A stretch of 64,000 nt of DNA from Labilibaculum manganireducens (GTDB taxonomy: Bacteria > Bacteroidota > Bacteroidia > Bacteroidales > Marinifilaceae), in the NCBI RefSeq assembly GCF_002843385.1, contig NZ_MVDE01000001.1, forward strand, positions 186,001 to 250,000. The letters are read 5' to 3'. Position 1 is the stretch's first letter; each line of letters starts with the position of its first letter. A program made the translations under genes and the position numbers. Positions 54,930 to 63,159 of this stretch are shown here, piece after piece. A model generated the notes under the pieces. That model had not been told where the DNA came from. It made no database searches and saw only the letters and a program-made list of their open reading frames with translations.

Positions 54930-55952
54930 ATGAAAGAAAATACATCACATAAAATTGAGTGGGAAATCATTTCAAAATACCTTAGTGGAGAGATGAGTGC
55001 AGAGGAAAAATTGGCATTTGAAAAGTTGATTGATTCCAATCCTGAGTATGCAGAAATTGTTTCTGCATCCGATAAAGATTTGGGTCTAATTCAAGAGGTT
55101 AACGAAATTCAACAACAATTTAATGTTGACGCAGCCTGGTTGGAAGTAAAATCCAATTTAAGCGATCTTAAAAAGGCAAATACCGCCAAGGTTATTCCTT
55201 TATTTTCGCTCCAAAACACAAAAAAACTCATACAGATTGCTGCCATGCTAATTATTGCCATTGGCCTTGGACTTGCATCATATCATATTTACAATGACAA
55301 ACTTGCTCCTTATCAAAGTATTTCATCGGAATTGAATGAAAGTGGTAAATCCATTACATTGGCTGATGGTTCTATTGTAACACTTAATGGCAAATCGGAA
55401 TTGGTTTACGAAAGATTATTTGCAGGAAAAGAAAGAAGGGTAAAATTAACCGGGGAAGCTTTTTTCTCAATTGCTAAAAATCCTGCCAAACCATTCATCA
55501 TTTCAGTGGGCAATGCTGAAATTAAAGTTTTGGGCACCTCATTCAACGTGAATGCTTCCAATAAGCATGTTGAAGTTTTGGTTGAATCGGGTAAGGTTCA
55601 ATTCTCACTTGCAAAAGAACCTGATAATAAAATTATTCTGGAAAAGGGCGATTTTGGCGTTTTACAGGAAGATTTTCTGGAAAAAAGAACACAAAACGAT
55701 GAAAACTATCTTTCCTGGAAAACTCAGTTGATGGTTTTTAAAGCGATGAGTTTACAGGATGTAGCTAAGGTTATTAACCGAACCTATCAGGTTAATATTC
55801 AATTTAACGACACAGCAATTCAAAATTTACCGATCACCACATCATTCAATAAAACACCTCTTAATGACGTTCTGGAAAACTTATGCCGGCCACATAACCT
55901 GACATATGAGAAGAGTGGTTCTCAAATTACGATAAAAAAAGAGCTGAAATAA
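54930..55952 (+). CDS. FecR family anti-sigma factor
   Basis: The 340-residue protein has a cytoplasmic sigma-binding N-terminus (ISKYLSGEMSAEEKLAFEKLI), a membrane helix (about 99-118), a FecR domain (about 125-230; LADGSIVTLNGKSELVYE, KVLGTSFNVN) and a C-terminal DUF4974/STN-like domain (about 260-335). It should silence the ECF sigma encoded 5 bp upstream. The STN-domain protein downstream (12 bp) is its probable signal partner. Confidence 0.95.
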   Translation: MKENTSHKIEWEIISKYLSGEMSAEEKLAFEKLIDSNPEYAEIVSASDKDLGLIQEVNEIQQQFNVDAAWLEVKSNLSDLKKANTAKVIPLFSLQNTKKLIQIAAMLIIAIGLGLASYHIYNDKLAPYQSISSELNESGKSITLADGSIVTLNGKSELVYERLFAGKERRVKLTGEAFFSIAKNPAKPFIISVGNAEIKVLGTSFNVNASNKHVEVLVESGKVQFSLAKEPDNKIILEKGDFGVLQEDFLEKRTQNDENYLSWKTQLMVFKAMSLQDVAKVINRTYQVNIQFNDTAIQNLPITTSFNKTPLNDVLENLCRPHNLTYEKSGSQITIKKELK

Positions 55953-55964
55953 TTTATTTCTAAA

Positions 55965-57548
55965 ATGAAAAGAAGAAAAATATATCAGAATTTAGTGCAA
56001 AGCATCCTTTTAAATGCTCTGCTTGTACTTGTGATATGTTTCTCTCAAAAAGTCAACGCACAGAGTTCGCTCTTACAAAACAAGATTTCAGTTGATCTTT
56101 CAGAACTAAGCATTAATGATGCCTTGGATTCTATTGCGGCAAAAAACAATTGCTATTTTACCTACAATTCTGATTTATTTACAAATAAAAAGAAACTTAG
56201 TCTTAAAGCTGATGAAGTTGAATTTGAAATTTTACTAAGGAAAATAGTGCAGGATACCAGCCTTACGTTTCAAGTGGTAAACAGGCATATTATTATTGTT
56301 CCCGCGAAATACAAAACAGATAAACCTCTTACTTCAAGTATGATTCCTTACATTTCGTACCGAAACATTAATGGCAAAGTAACGAATCAATCAGCTAAAA
56401 TATCTCTGCCATACGCCAGTATTGGTATTAGAGGCAAACATATTGGCACAATTAGTAATCTGGATGGAGAATTTGCCCTTACTCTTTCATCGGAAAATAG
56501 TAAAGACACACTGGTTGTTTCCTATGTTGGATTTAAAAATTTCGAAATCCCTGTTTCCGATATCTCAAATACCAAACTTCAAATTAAACTAAAAGAGGAT
56601 TTTATTTCGCTTCAGGAAGTGGTGATTCGAAACAACGATCCAAAATCAATAATAAAGGCTGCTGTCAATAGAATAGAAATCAATTATCCGCAAAACGCCT
56701 CCAATCTAACCTCTTTCTACAGGGAATCTGTACTTAAAAACAACAAGTATATGATTTACCTCGAATCTGTTTTGGATATTTACAAATATCCTTATTCGGA
56801 GAACGAACTAACTGATAAGGTGAAAATATTTAAGAGCCGCAAAATTTATGACGTATCCCGCCTGGATACCATATCTTTTCGATTAAAAGGAGGCATTCAA
56901 GGATGTTTACTATTGGATATTGTCCAAAATCAACCCGAATTTTTGAATCCTGAATTTATGGATCTATACACCTATCGTTTATCCGATATCAGCACATTCG
57001 ACAACAAACCTGTTTATATTATTGATTTTAAGCCGAAAGAAAATATCACCACACCTCTGCTGGAAGGTAAACTAATAATTGAAACCCGAAGTCTGGCAAT
57101 TATTGGTGCAGATTTTGGTTATAATCAAAGTAGGCTGCCCGAATTAACCAATCGGTTTATTAGCAAGGCAAATGCTAAAACCAAAGTTAGACCAGCGCTA
57201 ATTCAATATTCTGTAAATTACCGAAATATTGATGGTAAGTATTATTTAAATCACACTTTAGGAAATTTAAAATTTAAGGTGAAAAATAAAAAAAAGTTGT
57301 TTTCACAGACCTTCTCTACAACTTTCGAAATGGCAACTACAAAATTAGACACCATCAATGTTAGAAAATTTAAACATCACGAAATAATTGCTCCAACAAC
57401 AATTCTTTCCACTGAAAACCTAAGCTACGATAACAAATTCTGGGGCAACCAGACATTTATTAAGCCCGAAGACAATATTAAAGAAGCCATTAAAAGAATC
57501 AGCAGCAGCATGCAGCAGGTTGCAATGGATACGAGTAAAACGGAATAG
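55965..57548 (+). CDS. STN and carboxypeptidase-regulatory domain exported protein
   Basis: The 527-residue protein has a signal peptide (about 1-32, ending VNAQ), an STN domain (about 38-112) and a carboxypeptidase-regulatory-like domain (about 135-210; SYVGFKNFEI). A C-terminal domain shared with the gene at 52808 follows. The order sigma-fecR-STN is that of surface-signalling systems, but a TonB-dependent receptor barrel is lacking. It is the third gene of the unit, 12 bp after fecR. Confidence 0.85.
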   Translation: MKRRKIYQNLVQSILLNALLVLVICFSQKVNAQSSLLQNKISVDLSELSINDALDSIAAKNNCYFTYNSDLFTNKKKLSLKADEVEFEILLRKIVQDTSLTFQVVNRHIIIVPAKYKTDKPLTSSMIPYISYRNINGKVTNQSAKISLPYASIGIRGKHIGTISNLDGEFALTLSSENSKDTLVVSYVGFKNFEIPVSDISNTKLQIKLKEDFISLQEVVIRNNDPKSIIKAAVNRIEINYPQNASNLTSFYRESVLKNNKYMIYLESVLDIYKYPYSENELTDKVKIFKSRKIYDVSRLDTISFRLKGGIQGCLLLDIVQNQPEFLNPEFMDLYTYRLSDISTFDNKPVYIIDFKPKENITTPLLEGKLIIETRSLAIIGADFGYNQSRLPELTNRFISKANAKTKVRPALIQYSVNYRNIDGKYYLNHTLGNLKFKVKNKKKLFSQTFSTTFEMATTKLDTINVRKFKHHEIIAPTTILSTENLSYDNKFWGNQTFIKPEDNIKEAIKRISSSMQQVAMDTSKTE

Positions 57549-57562
57549 AATTTAAAGTATTC

Positions 57563-57973
57563 ATGACTTACATTTGTCCTAACTGCAAAAGAAAATTATC
57601 GGGTCCAAATCAATATCACTCGTGTTTTATTACCGATAAAGAAACTCATTTGCAGAAAATGAATGTTGATATATCGGAACTGTTTGAAACTCTTCTATCC
57701 TATCTGGCTACTTTTGAGAATCTTGAAATTATTTATTTAAAGACCTGTGTTCAATGTAAGACAGGTGCAACTTTTTTATCCATATACACAAAAAGAAATC
57801 ATCTGATATTGGAGTTTCAACTGCAACGGGAAGAAGATCAATTTCCAATTTACCTGTGCAAACGAATATCTAAAAACCGGGTACTGCACCGCATTGCCGT
57901 TGGCGGATTATCCGAGTTTGATCAACAACTAAAAAACTGGCTGAAGGAAGCTTATCAAACCATCAGGAAATAA
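57563..57973 (+). CDS. DUF5655-domain protein
   Basis: The 136-residue protein opens with a possible zinc-binding CPNCKRKLSGPNQYHSC (about 5-21) and continues into a DUF5655-like domain (TGATFLSIYTKRNHLILEFQL). It is 14 bp after the STN-domain gene, so it may be read through from that operon. No function is known for the family. Confidence 0.75.
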   Translation: MTYICPNCKRKLSGPNQYHSCFITDKETHLQKMNVDISELFETLLSYLATFENLEIIYLKTCVQCKTGATFLSIYTKRNHLILEFQLQREEDQFPIYLCKRISKNRVLHRIAVGGLSEFDQQLKNWLKEAYQTIRK

Positions 57974-58075
57974 CCGCATCATGTTATAATACTTCCTATG
58001 GAAACAAAATATTCTAAAAGTCTTCCTATTTTTGTATTTCTTTACAAAAAATTAATAAATCAGTAACTTCATTAA

Positions 58076-59080
58076 ATGGGAAGTCGAATAAAAAAAATAA
58101 TACAAAATTCAATTGGGATACTAATTGGTTCTGTATTCCTGTTTCTCACTTTGCGTGAAAAACCAATGGCTCCGGTATGGGAAAGCTTAGCAAATTCTGA
58201 CTATTTTTTTATACTGCTTAGCTTCGTATGTTTATTCATCATTTTTTACCTGCGGGCCTTGCGTTGGAAGCTGCTTATTGAAGAATCCGGAGAAAAACCA
58301 AAATCGGATAAAGTACTAACCTCGGTCCTGCTAGGCTACTTCGTGAATAGTTTTACTCCAAAATTCGGAGAAATAATTCGCTGCACATCTCTGCAAAAAA
58401 CAACTAAAGTTCCGGTTTCAGTATCAATGGGAAGCGTTATGGCCGAACGGGCTTACGATTTACTGATTTTGGGTCTTGGTGTGTTTGCTGTATTTTGGAT
58501 TGAACTGGATCGTTTACAGGGAATTATGGACTCTACTATTGGTGGAATTTCTCATATTTACGGCTACCGATATTTGTATGTAATTCCAATTGCCATACTT
58601 GTTCTTTTTATCCTTTTCTTGATTAGCTTACGCAGAATAAAAAAATCAGAACGGCGTCCGGTAAAAAAGATCGTTGAATTCTTACAAAGTATGTTTCTAT
58701 CGCTTAAGCAAGGCTTGCTTCTTAAAAAAAGATTCCAATTTATTGTATTAACATTGCTAATCTGGACAATGCTCGTTGTCTTAAATTACATCTATCTGCT
58801 TTGTTTGCCTGAAACATCAGGATACTCATTCAGTTTTGCCATTGTGATTCTGTTTATTGGCGGAATCGGCTGGGCTTTACCTAGTCCGGGAGGAATTGGA
58901 ACAACTCATTTTCTGCTCCTTCAATTGTTCCTTGCCTTTCAGTTGGATCCAAATGCGGGAATCAGCTTTGGAATTCTTTCCAATGGTTTAACTTTTATTG
59001 GTACCATTGTAATTGGTGGTTACGGCTATTTCAGATATTGGACAGAAACAAAAACTTTGGAAAAAGCGGCAAAAGCATAA
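58076..59080 (+). CDS. Lysylphosphatidylglycerol synthase TM region/UPF0104 family membrane protein
   Basis: The 334-residue protein has seven to eight helices, with the family hallmarks YLRALRWKLLIEESGEK, LLGYFVNSFTPKFGEIIRCTSLQ, GSVMAERAYDLLILG and ALPSPGGIGTTHFLLLQLF. The fold is that of the flippase part of MprF. The lysyltransferase domain is absent. A lipid-related transport role is probable but the substrate is unknown. Confidence 0.88.
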   Translation: MGSRIKKIIQNSIGILIGSVFLFLTLREKPMAPVWESLANSDYFFILLSFVCLFIIFYLRALRWKLLIEESGEKPKSDKVLTSVLLGYFVNSFTPKFGEIIRCTSLQKTTKVPVSVSMGSVMAERAYDLLILGLGVFAVFWIELDRLQGIMDSTIGGISHIYGYRYLYVIPIAILVLFILFLISLRRIKKSERRPVKKIVEFLQSMFLSLKQGLLLKKRFQFIVLTLLIWTMLVVLNYIYLLCLPETSGYSFSFAIVILFIGGIGWALPSPGGIGTTHFLLLQLFLAFQLDPNAGISFGILSNGLTFIGTIVIGGYGYFRYWTETKTLEKAAKA

Positions 59081-59139
59081 ATGATATTCCCTTTTAGCAA
59101 CAAGCATCCTAGGAATTCAACAAAACCATATTTTACACC

Positions 59140-59147
59140 TATCTTTG
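59140..59147 (+). promoter_or_regulatory. -7 box for the DEAD-box helicase
   Basis: TATCTTTG matches TAnnTTTG exactly, 27 bp before the ATG at 59175. No good -33 box is seen. Confidence 0.4.
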
Positions 59148-59174
59148 CACGATAAAATCATCTGAATACAAAAA

Positions 59175-60455
59175 ATGAAATTTAGTCAATATAGTTTTTC
59201 CCCCGATATTAAAAGAAATTTAGAAAGTTTAGGTTTTAACAGACCTACCGACATTCAATTTAAAGCCATTCCTCCAATTGTACGGGGAGAAGATGTGCTT
59301 GCCATTGCACAAACCGGAACAGGAAAAACAGCAGCATTTGCGATTCCTATTATCGATAAACTGCACAAAGCTAAGAATAACAAAAGCAGCAACGGCATTA
59401 AATGTGTTGTAATGGTTCCTACCCGCGAGCTGGCCATTCAAATTACCGAAGTTTTTCAAAAAATTGGAAAGCATACCAAAGTAACAAGCTTTTGTGTATT
59501 CGGCGGTGTTGAACAAGCTCCTCAGATTGCAAGTTTACAAGGTGGAATCGACGTATTAATAACCACGCCCGGCAGAATGTTCGATTTAACCAGTCAGGGA
59601 TTTATTCAGCTTGATAAAGTAGAAACCCTGGTTTTGGATGAAGCCGATCATATGTTGGACTTGGGTTTTATAAAAGACATTCAGGATTTGATTCGTTTTC
59701 TTCCAAAGAATCGTCAAACCTTGTTTTTTTCGGCGACAATCACGCCTAAAATAAAAAAACTGGCTTATTCGCTGGTTCGAAGTGCAATCCGCATTCAAAT
59801 TTCGCCTAAAGATCCTGTATCCAAGAACGTAGAGCATGGAGTTGCCTTTGTGAAAATGGATGATAAACGTTTCTTCCTGGAACGTATGATTAAGGAACAT
59901 CAGGAAAGTAAAATATTGGTTTTTGTAAGAACCAAAGTAAGAGCGGAACGCGTTCACAAAGCCATGGAACGTGTAGGAATAGAAACACAAACCATTCATG
60001 GAGACCGCGAACAGGATGATCGTTTAATAGCCTTAAATGCTTTTAAAACAGGAAAGGTAAAAATCTTGATCGCAACAGATGTTAGTGCCCGTGGTATCGA
60101 CATTCCCAATGTTGATTATGTGGTAAACTACGACATGCCCGATGTTGCCGAAAATTACGTTCACCGTGTGGGCAGAACCGGACGAGGTGTTCAAAAAGGT
60201 TTGGCCATTTCTTTCTGCGACCCAACGGATGAAAAAAAATTATTAGCTGAAATTGAAGAGTTTACCGGCACCGAAATTCAGGTAATGGACATATCGAAAG
60301 GAGAATACACTGCAACTATCGATTTTTCTGAAGATTACTCGAAAAGTTTGAAAGAGCTAATGGACGAAGCAGAAGATTTTCTGCAAAATCCGAAAAAGAA
60401 AAGTGTAAAAAAGAAAACTCCTGCGAAAAAGGCAGCGAAAAAGAAAAAAAAGTAA
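59175..60455 (+). CDS. DEAD-box RNA helicase (RhlE-like)
   Basis: The 426-residue protein has the Q-motif (GFNRPTDIQFKAIPPIVRG), Walker A AQTGTGKT, PTRELA, GG, TPGR, DEADHMLDLGF, SAT, and the second-domain motifs VFVRTK, ATDVSARGIDIPNVDYVVNYD and HRVGRTGRG. The C-terminus is lysine-rich (about 400-426) and will bind RNA non-specifically. The class is RhlE-like; cold or ribosome-assembly roles are typical for the group. Monocistronic with a good terminator. Confidence 0.95.
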   Translation: MKFSQYSFSPDIKRNLESLGFNRPTDIQFKAIPPIVRGEDVLAIAQTGTGKTAAFAIPIIDKLHKAKNNKSSNGIKCVVMVPTRELAIQITEVFQKIGKHTKVTSFCVFGGVEQAPQIASLQGGIDVLITTPGRMFDLTSQGFIQLDKVETLVLDEADHMLDLGFIKDIQDLIRFLPKNRQTLFFSATITPKIKKLAYSLVRSAIRIQISPKDPVSKNVEHGVAFVKMDDKRFFLERMIKEHQESKILVFVRTKVRAERVHKAMERVGIETQTIHGDREQDDRLIALNAFKTGKVKILIATDVSARGIDIPNVDYVVNYDMPDVAENYVHRVGRTGRGVQKGLAISFCDPTDEKKLLAEIEEFTGTEIQVMDISKGEYTATIDFSEDYSKSLKELMDEAEDFLQNPKKKSVKKKTPAKKAAKKKKK

Positions 60456-60473
60456 GCAATACAAAATAAATAA

Positions 60474-60510
60474 AACCTCAAAACCAAAATGGATTTGAGG
60501 TTCTTTTTTT
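60474..60510 (+). terminator. Terminator of the DEAD-box helicase gene
   Basis: aacctcaaa (60474-60482) pairs with tttgaggtt (60494-60502), followed by ctttttttt. Confidence 0.85.
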
Positions 60511-60610
60511 AAGGATAACTCTATACCTGCCGACAATAAATAGGCCTGATTCTTTGCATTTCGGCAAAAATCGAAATATATTCGTTCCTCTTAATCTAAA
60601 TCAATCAACT

Positions 60611-61780
60611 ATGCAATCACTAATATCTCCCGAAAGCAATTTAACCTTGTTTTTCGTGATAGCCGGAGCTGCGGCTTTTGGTCTCTATTCCGAACACAAA
60701 AAATGGTTTGGCAAACTATCCGGAATTTTGGTTACCATGATATCCATGTCGTTGCTTGCAATGGCTGGCGTGGTACCGGTAGCATCCAACCCAACCATTA
60801 AAGTAGATGTATACGATATGGTATTCTCCTATTTTATCCCCATTTCTATTCCCATGCTGCTGTTCAGTTCCAACATCCTTAAAATTGTGAAAGAGAGTGG
60901 AAAGCTATTGGTAGCCTATATTTTAGGTGCTATTGGAATTGTACTGGGATGCTTTATTGCATTTTGGCTGATTGATTTAGGTCCCGATTCAGGAAACACA
61001 GCTGGTGTAATTGCTGCCACACTTATTGGTGGAAGTGTAAATTTTATTGCTGCTGCCGAGATCTTAAATTTCAGCACCAATCCATTATTTACGGCAACCA
61101 TAGCTGTTGATAATTTTGTATCGAATTTATATACACTATTTCTGTTCCTTACTCCTTCTCTCCTGTTCTTATCCCGCTTTTTTGTAAAACCTAAGAAAGA
61201 AAACGAAGAGGAATCTGCCACATCATCCGACAAAGCACAATTCCCAATGAGTTTGGAGCGGGTAGCCGTTTCGGTATTTATTGCCGCTTTAATTGCCGGA
61301 TTGGGAAACCTTCTGTCTCCCTATCTTCAAGACTTATTGCACACCAAATTAAACCTTAGCATATTGGTGATTACAGTTTTAGCAGTGCTTGCCGCTAACC
61401 TGTTTCCTAAAAGACTAAAACCATTGGAAGACACAGCCTTTTCACTTGGTTTGTGGATGATGTACATCTTTTTGGCGGTAATTGGTGCTGCCACCAACAT
61501 GACACAAATATTTAGCATTGGCCCTGCTGTATTGGGATTTTACCTAACCATTATGCTCTTCCATTTCCTGTTTATGCTCGCTGTGGCCAAACTATTCAAA
61601 CTGGATGTTTACGAGGTGGTAATTTCATCGGCGGCAAACATCATGGGGCCATCGGTTGCAGCTCCAATGGCAGCATCTATGGGACAAAAGAAGCTGGTGA
61701 CACCCGGAATTCTGGTTGGTATTTTGGGTTACATCATCGGTACCTTTATTGGTGTTTCCATTGCCTTGTATTTAAGCTAG
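60611..61780 (+). CDS. DUF819 family membrane protein
   Basis: The 389-residue protein has about ten to eleven membrane helices. The start MQSLISPESNLTLFFVIAG is preferred over the TTG at 60554, which would prefix 19 polar residues. The motifs GLYSEHKKWFGKLSGILVTM, IPMLLFSS, GVIAATLIGGSVNFIA and SAANIMGPSVAAPMAAS are typical of DUF819 (YjcL-like), a transporter-like fold without a known substrate. Confidence 0.9.
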   Translation: MQSLISPESNLTLFFVIAGAAAFGLYSEHKKWFGKLSGILVTMISMSLLAMAGVVPVASNPTIKVDVYDMVFSYFIPISIPMLLFSSNILKIVKESGKLLVAYILGAIGIVLGCFIAFWLIDLGPDSGNTAGVIAATLIGGSVNFIAAAEILNFSTNPLFTATIAVDNFVSNLYTLFLFLTPSLLFLSRFFVKPKKENEEESATSSDKAQFPMSLERVAVSVFIAALIAGLGNLLSPYLQDLLHTKLNLSILVITVLAVLAANLFPKRLKPLEDTAFSLGLWMMYIFLAVIGAATNMTQIFSIGPAVLGFYLTIMLFHFLFMLAVAKLFKLDVYEVVISSAANIMGPSVAAPMAASMGQKKLVTPGILVGILGYIIGTFIGVSIALYLS

Positions 61781-61800
61781 ATCGAATCAAAAAAATAAAC

Positions 61801-61835
61801 AAAATGGCTTTGCACAATTGCAAAGCCATTTTTAT
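61801..61835 (+). terminator. Terminator of the DUF819 gene
   Basis: A perfect 13-bp stem, aaaatggctttgc at 61801-61813 and its complement at 61820-61832, has a T tail. Confidence 0.9.
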
Positions 61836-61860
61836 TGATTAAATACAAGCACAAAACCAG

Positions 61861-61889
61861 CACCGAAGCTTTAAAGTTTCGGTGTTTTT
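61861..61889 (+). terminator. Second hairpin after the DUF819 gene
   Basis: caccgaa (61861-61867) pairs with ttcggtg (61878-61884), followed by ttttta. It could be a back-up terminator. Confidence 0.6.
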
Positions 61890-61929
61890 ATATCTCGCTC
61901 ACAGCAGAATATATCCGAGCAAAGAATTA

Positions 61930-62290
61930 CTTCCAGTTCACTTCCTTTTATTGTTCCAAATTGCACATGGAATCTACTTCGCACTAAAGCGAAGAGAACA
62001 TTTTGATGTCCAAAGTCCTTCCGCTTCTTGCGGATGGTTCTCTAAGCTGCGTGCTAATACCTTCGCAGTAATGCAAACAAGGTTAATGATAAGAATAATA
62101 CCTTAGCATTGATGTGAAACAAGTGTTTTGATGAGAAAAAGACCTTCGCATTAGAGCGAAAGCAGTTTTACGCAGGAAAAATAGCCTTCGCATTGATGCA
62201 GAAGGAGTTTAAGAAGGAAAAAACAGGCTTCTCCCGCGGACGAAGGACATTCTGAAATAAAAATAAAGCCTTCGCTCCTAACAAGTTCCT
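61930..62290. repeat. Degenerate tandem array with 41-43-bp period and hairpin-forming units
   Basis: Copies of a unit of the form ccttcgcattgatgcgaaag... begin near 61974, 62017, 62060, 62101, 62143, 62185, 62227 and 62269. Many units contain an inverted pair such as cttcgcactaaagcgaag, so each can form a small stem. Copies are much more diverged than those of the array at 26832. The array fills most of the gap between the DUF819 gene and the next ECF sigma gene. There are no spacers and no coding frame. Confidence 0.8.
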
Positions 62291-62519
62291 ATTTCATGTT
62301 GGGGAAACCTCTCTAATTTATTAAAAACTGAAGTCCCCACTATCAGTGAGGCTTTCAGTAAAAAACAAAAGCGAAAGCACCATGTCTATTCAAAGTAAAA
62401 CAAACTTTTTTCATTTTATGATACGTGTCCACCCCTATTTAATTGTCTATTGTTTAGAAAGAGGTTAAATTCCCCTTCTAAAAAAAGTATTGCATGCACA
62501 AATCAGTCTAGTAGTAAAA

Positions 62520-63095
62520 ATGGAACACGCGCTAAAAACCCAACAGTTCGAAAACCTGACGGAAACAAGAATAGAACAACTTTTTAAAGAACATTATTCT
62601 GTTTTAACGGCTTATGCCAATAAATTCCTGTCCGATTTAGATGATTCAAGGGAAATTGTTCAGGATGTTTTTGTTCATCTGTTCGATAATCGGGAATCTG
62701 TAAAAATTCACACTTCAGCCAAGGCACATTTGTTTACTTCGGTCCGAAATGCCTGCCTAAATACCATCAAACAAAGAAAAAACCATGCCACTCATCATGA
62801 GAACATCAAATATTTAAGTTCTGGTTTTAGCTTGGAAGCTGATAAAATATTAGAACAGACAGAATTAGAATACGCCCTCTTTAAAGCAATTGATGAATTG
62901 CCTGAGCAATGTCAGCGAATTTTTAAACTGAACCGAATAGAGGGTTTCACCAATCAGGAGATTGCTGATCAGTTAGGAATTTCGAAACGCACAGTCGAAA
63001 CGCAAATCTCGAAAGCTCTAAAAAGCTTACGGATAACAATTGGCCCCATGCTGGCATCACTGCTTATTGTTTACCTATTGAACGCATTGAAATAA
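62520..63095 (+). CDS. ECF RNA polymerase sigma-70 factor
   Basis: The ATG at 62520 (191 residues) is preferred over an upstream TTG at 62490. Region 2 (LFKEHYSVLTAYANKFLSD, DSREIVQDVFVHLFDNRE) and region 4 (LPEQCQRIFKLNRIEGFTNQEIADQLGISKRTVE) are clear. The chain ends in a hydrophobic stretch (LASLLIVYLLNAL), also seen in some Bacteroidota ECF factors, which may be a membrane tail. The FecR gene follows after 64 bp. Confidence 0.94.
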   Translation: MEHALKTQQFENLTETRIEQLFKEHYSVLTAYANKFLSDLDDSREIVQDVFVHLFDNRESVKIHTSAKAHLFTSVRNACLNTIKQRKNHATHHENIKYLSSGFSLEADKILEQTELEYALFKAIDELPEQCQRIFKLNRIEGFTNQEIADQLGISKRTVETQISKALKSLRITIGPMLASLLIVYLLNALK

Positions 63096-63159
63096 TTTTT
63101 TTTTGAATTCAAGTACGTGTGCGGTCATTCTTATTTGTCATACCATTAGAAACAGCAAA

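Larger units (their letters stand above)
61781..62519. other. 739-bp intergenic region with two terminators and a degenerate tandem array
   Basis: From left to right this gap holds two hairpins (61801 and 61861), the 41-43-bp array (about 61930-62290), and about 230 bp of AT-rich sequence before the ECF sigma start. No gene is seen. Confidence 0.6.

Noticed and set aside
60554-60610. TTG start for the DUF819 protein
   Set aside because: The added residues are polar and not part of the family.
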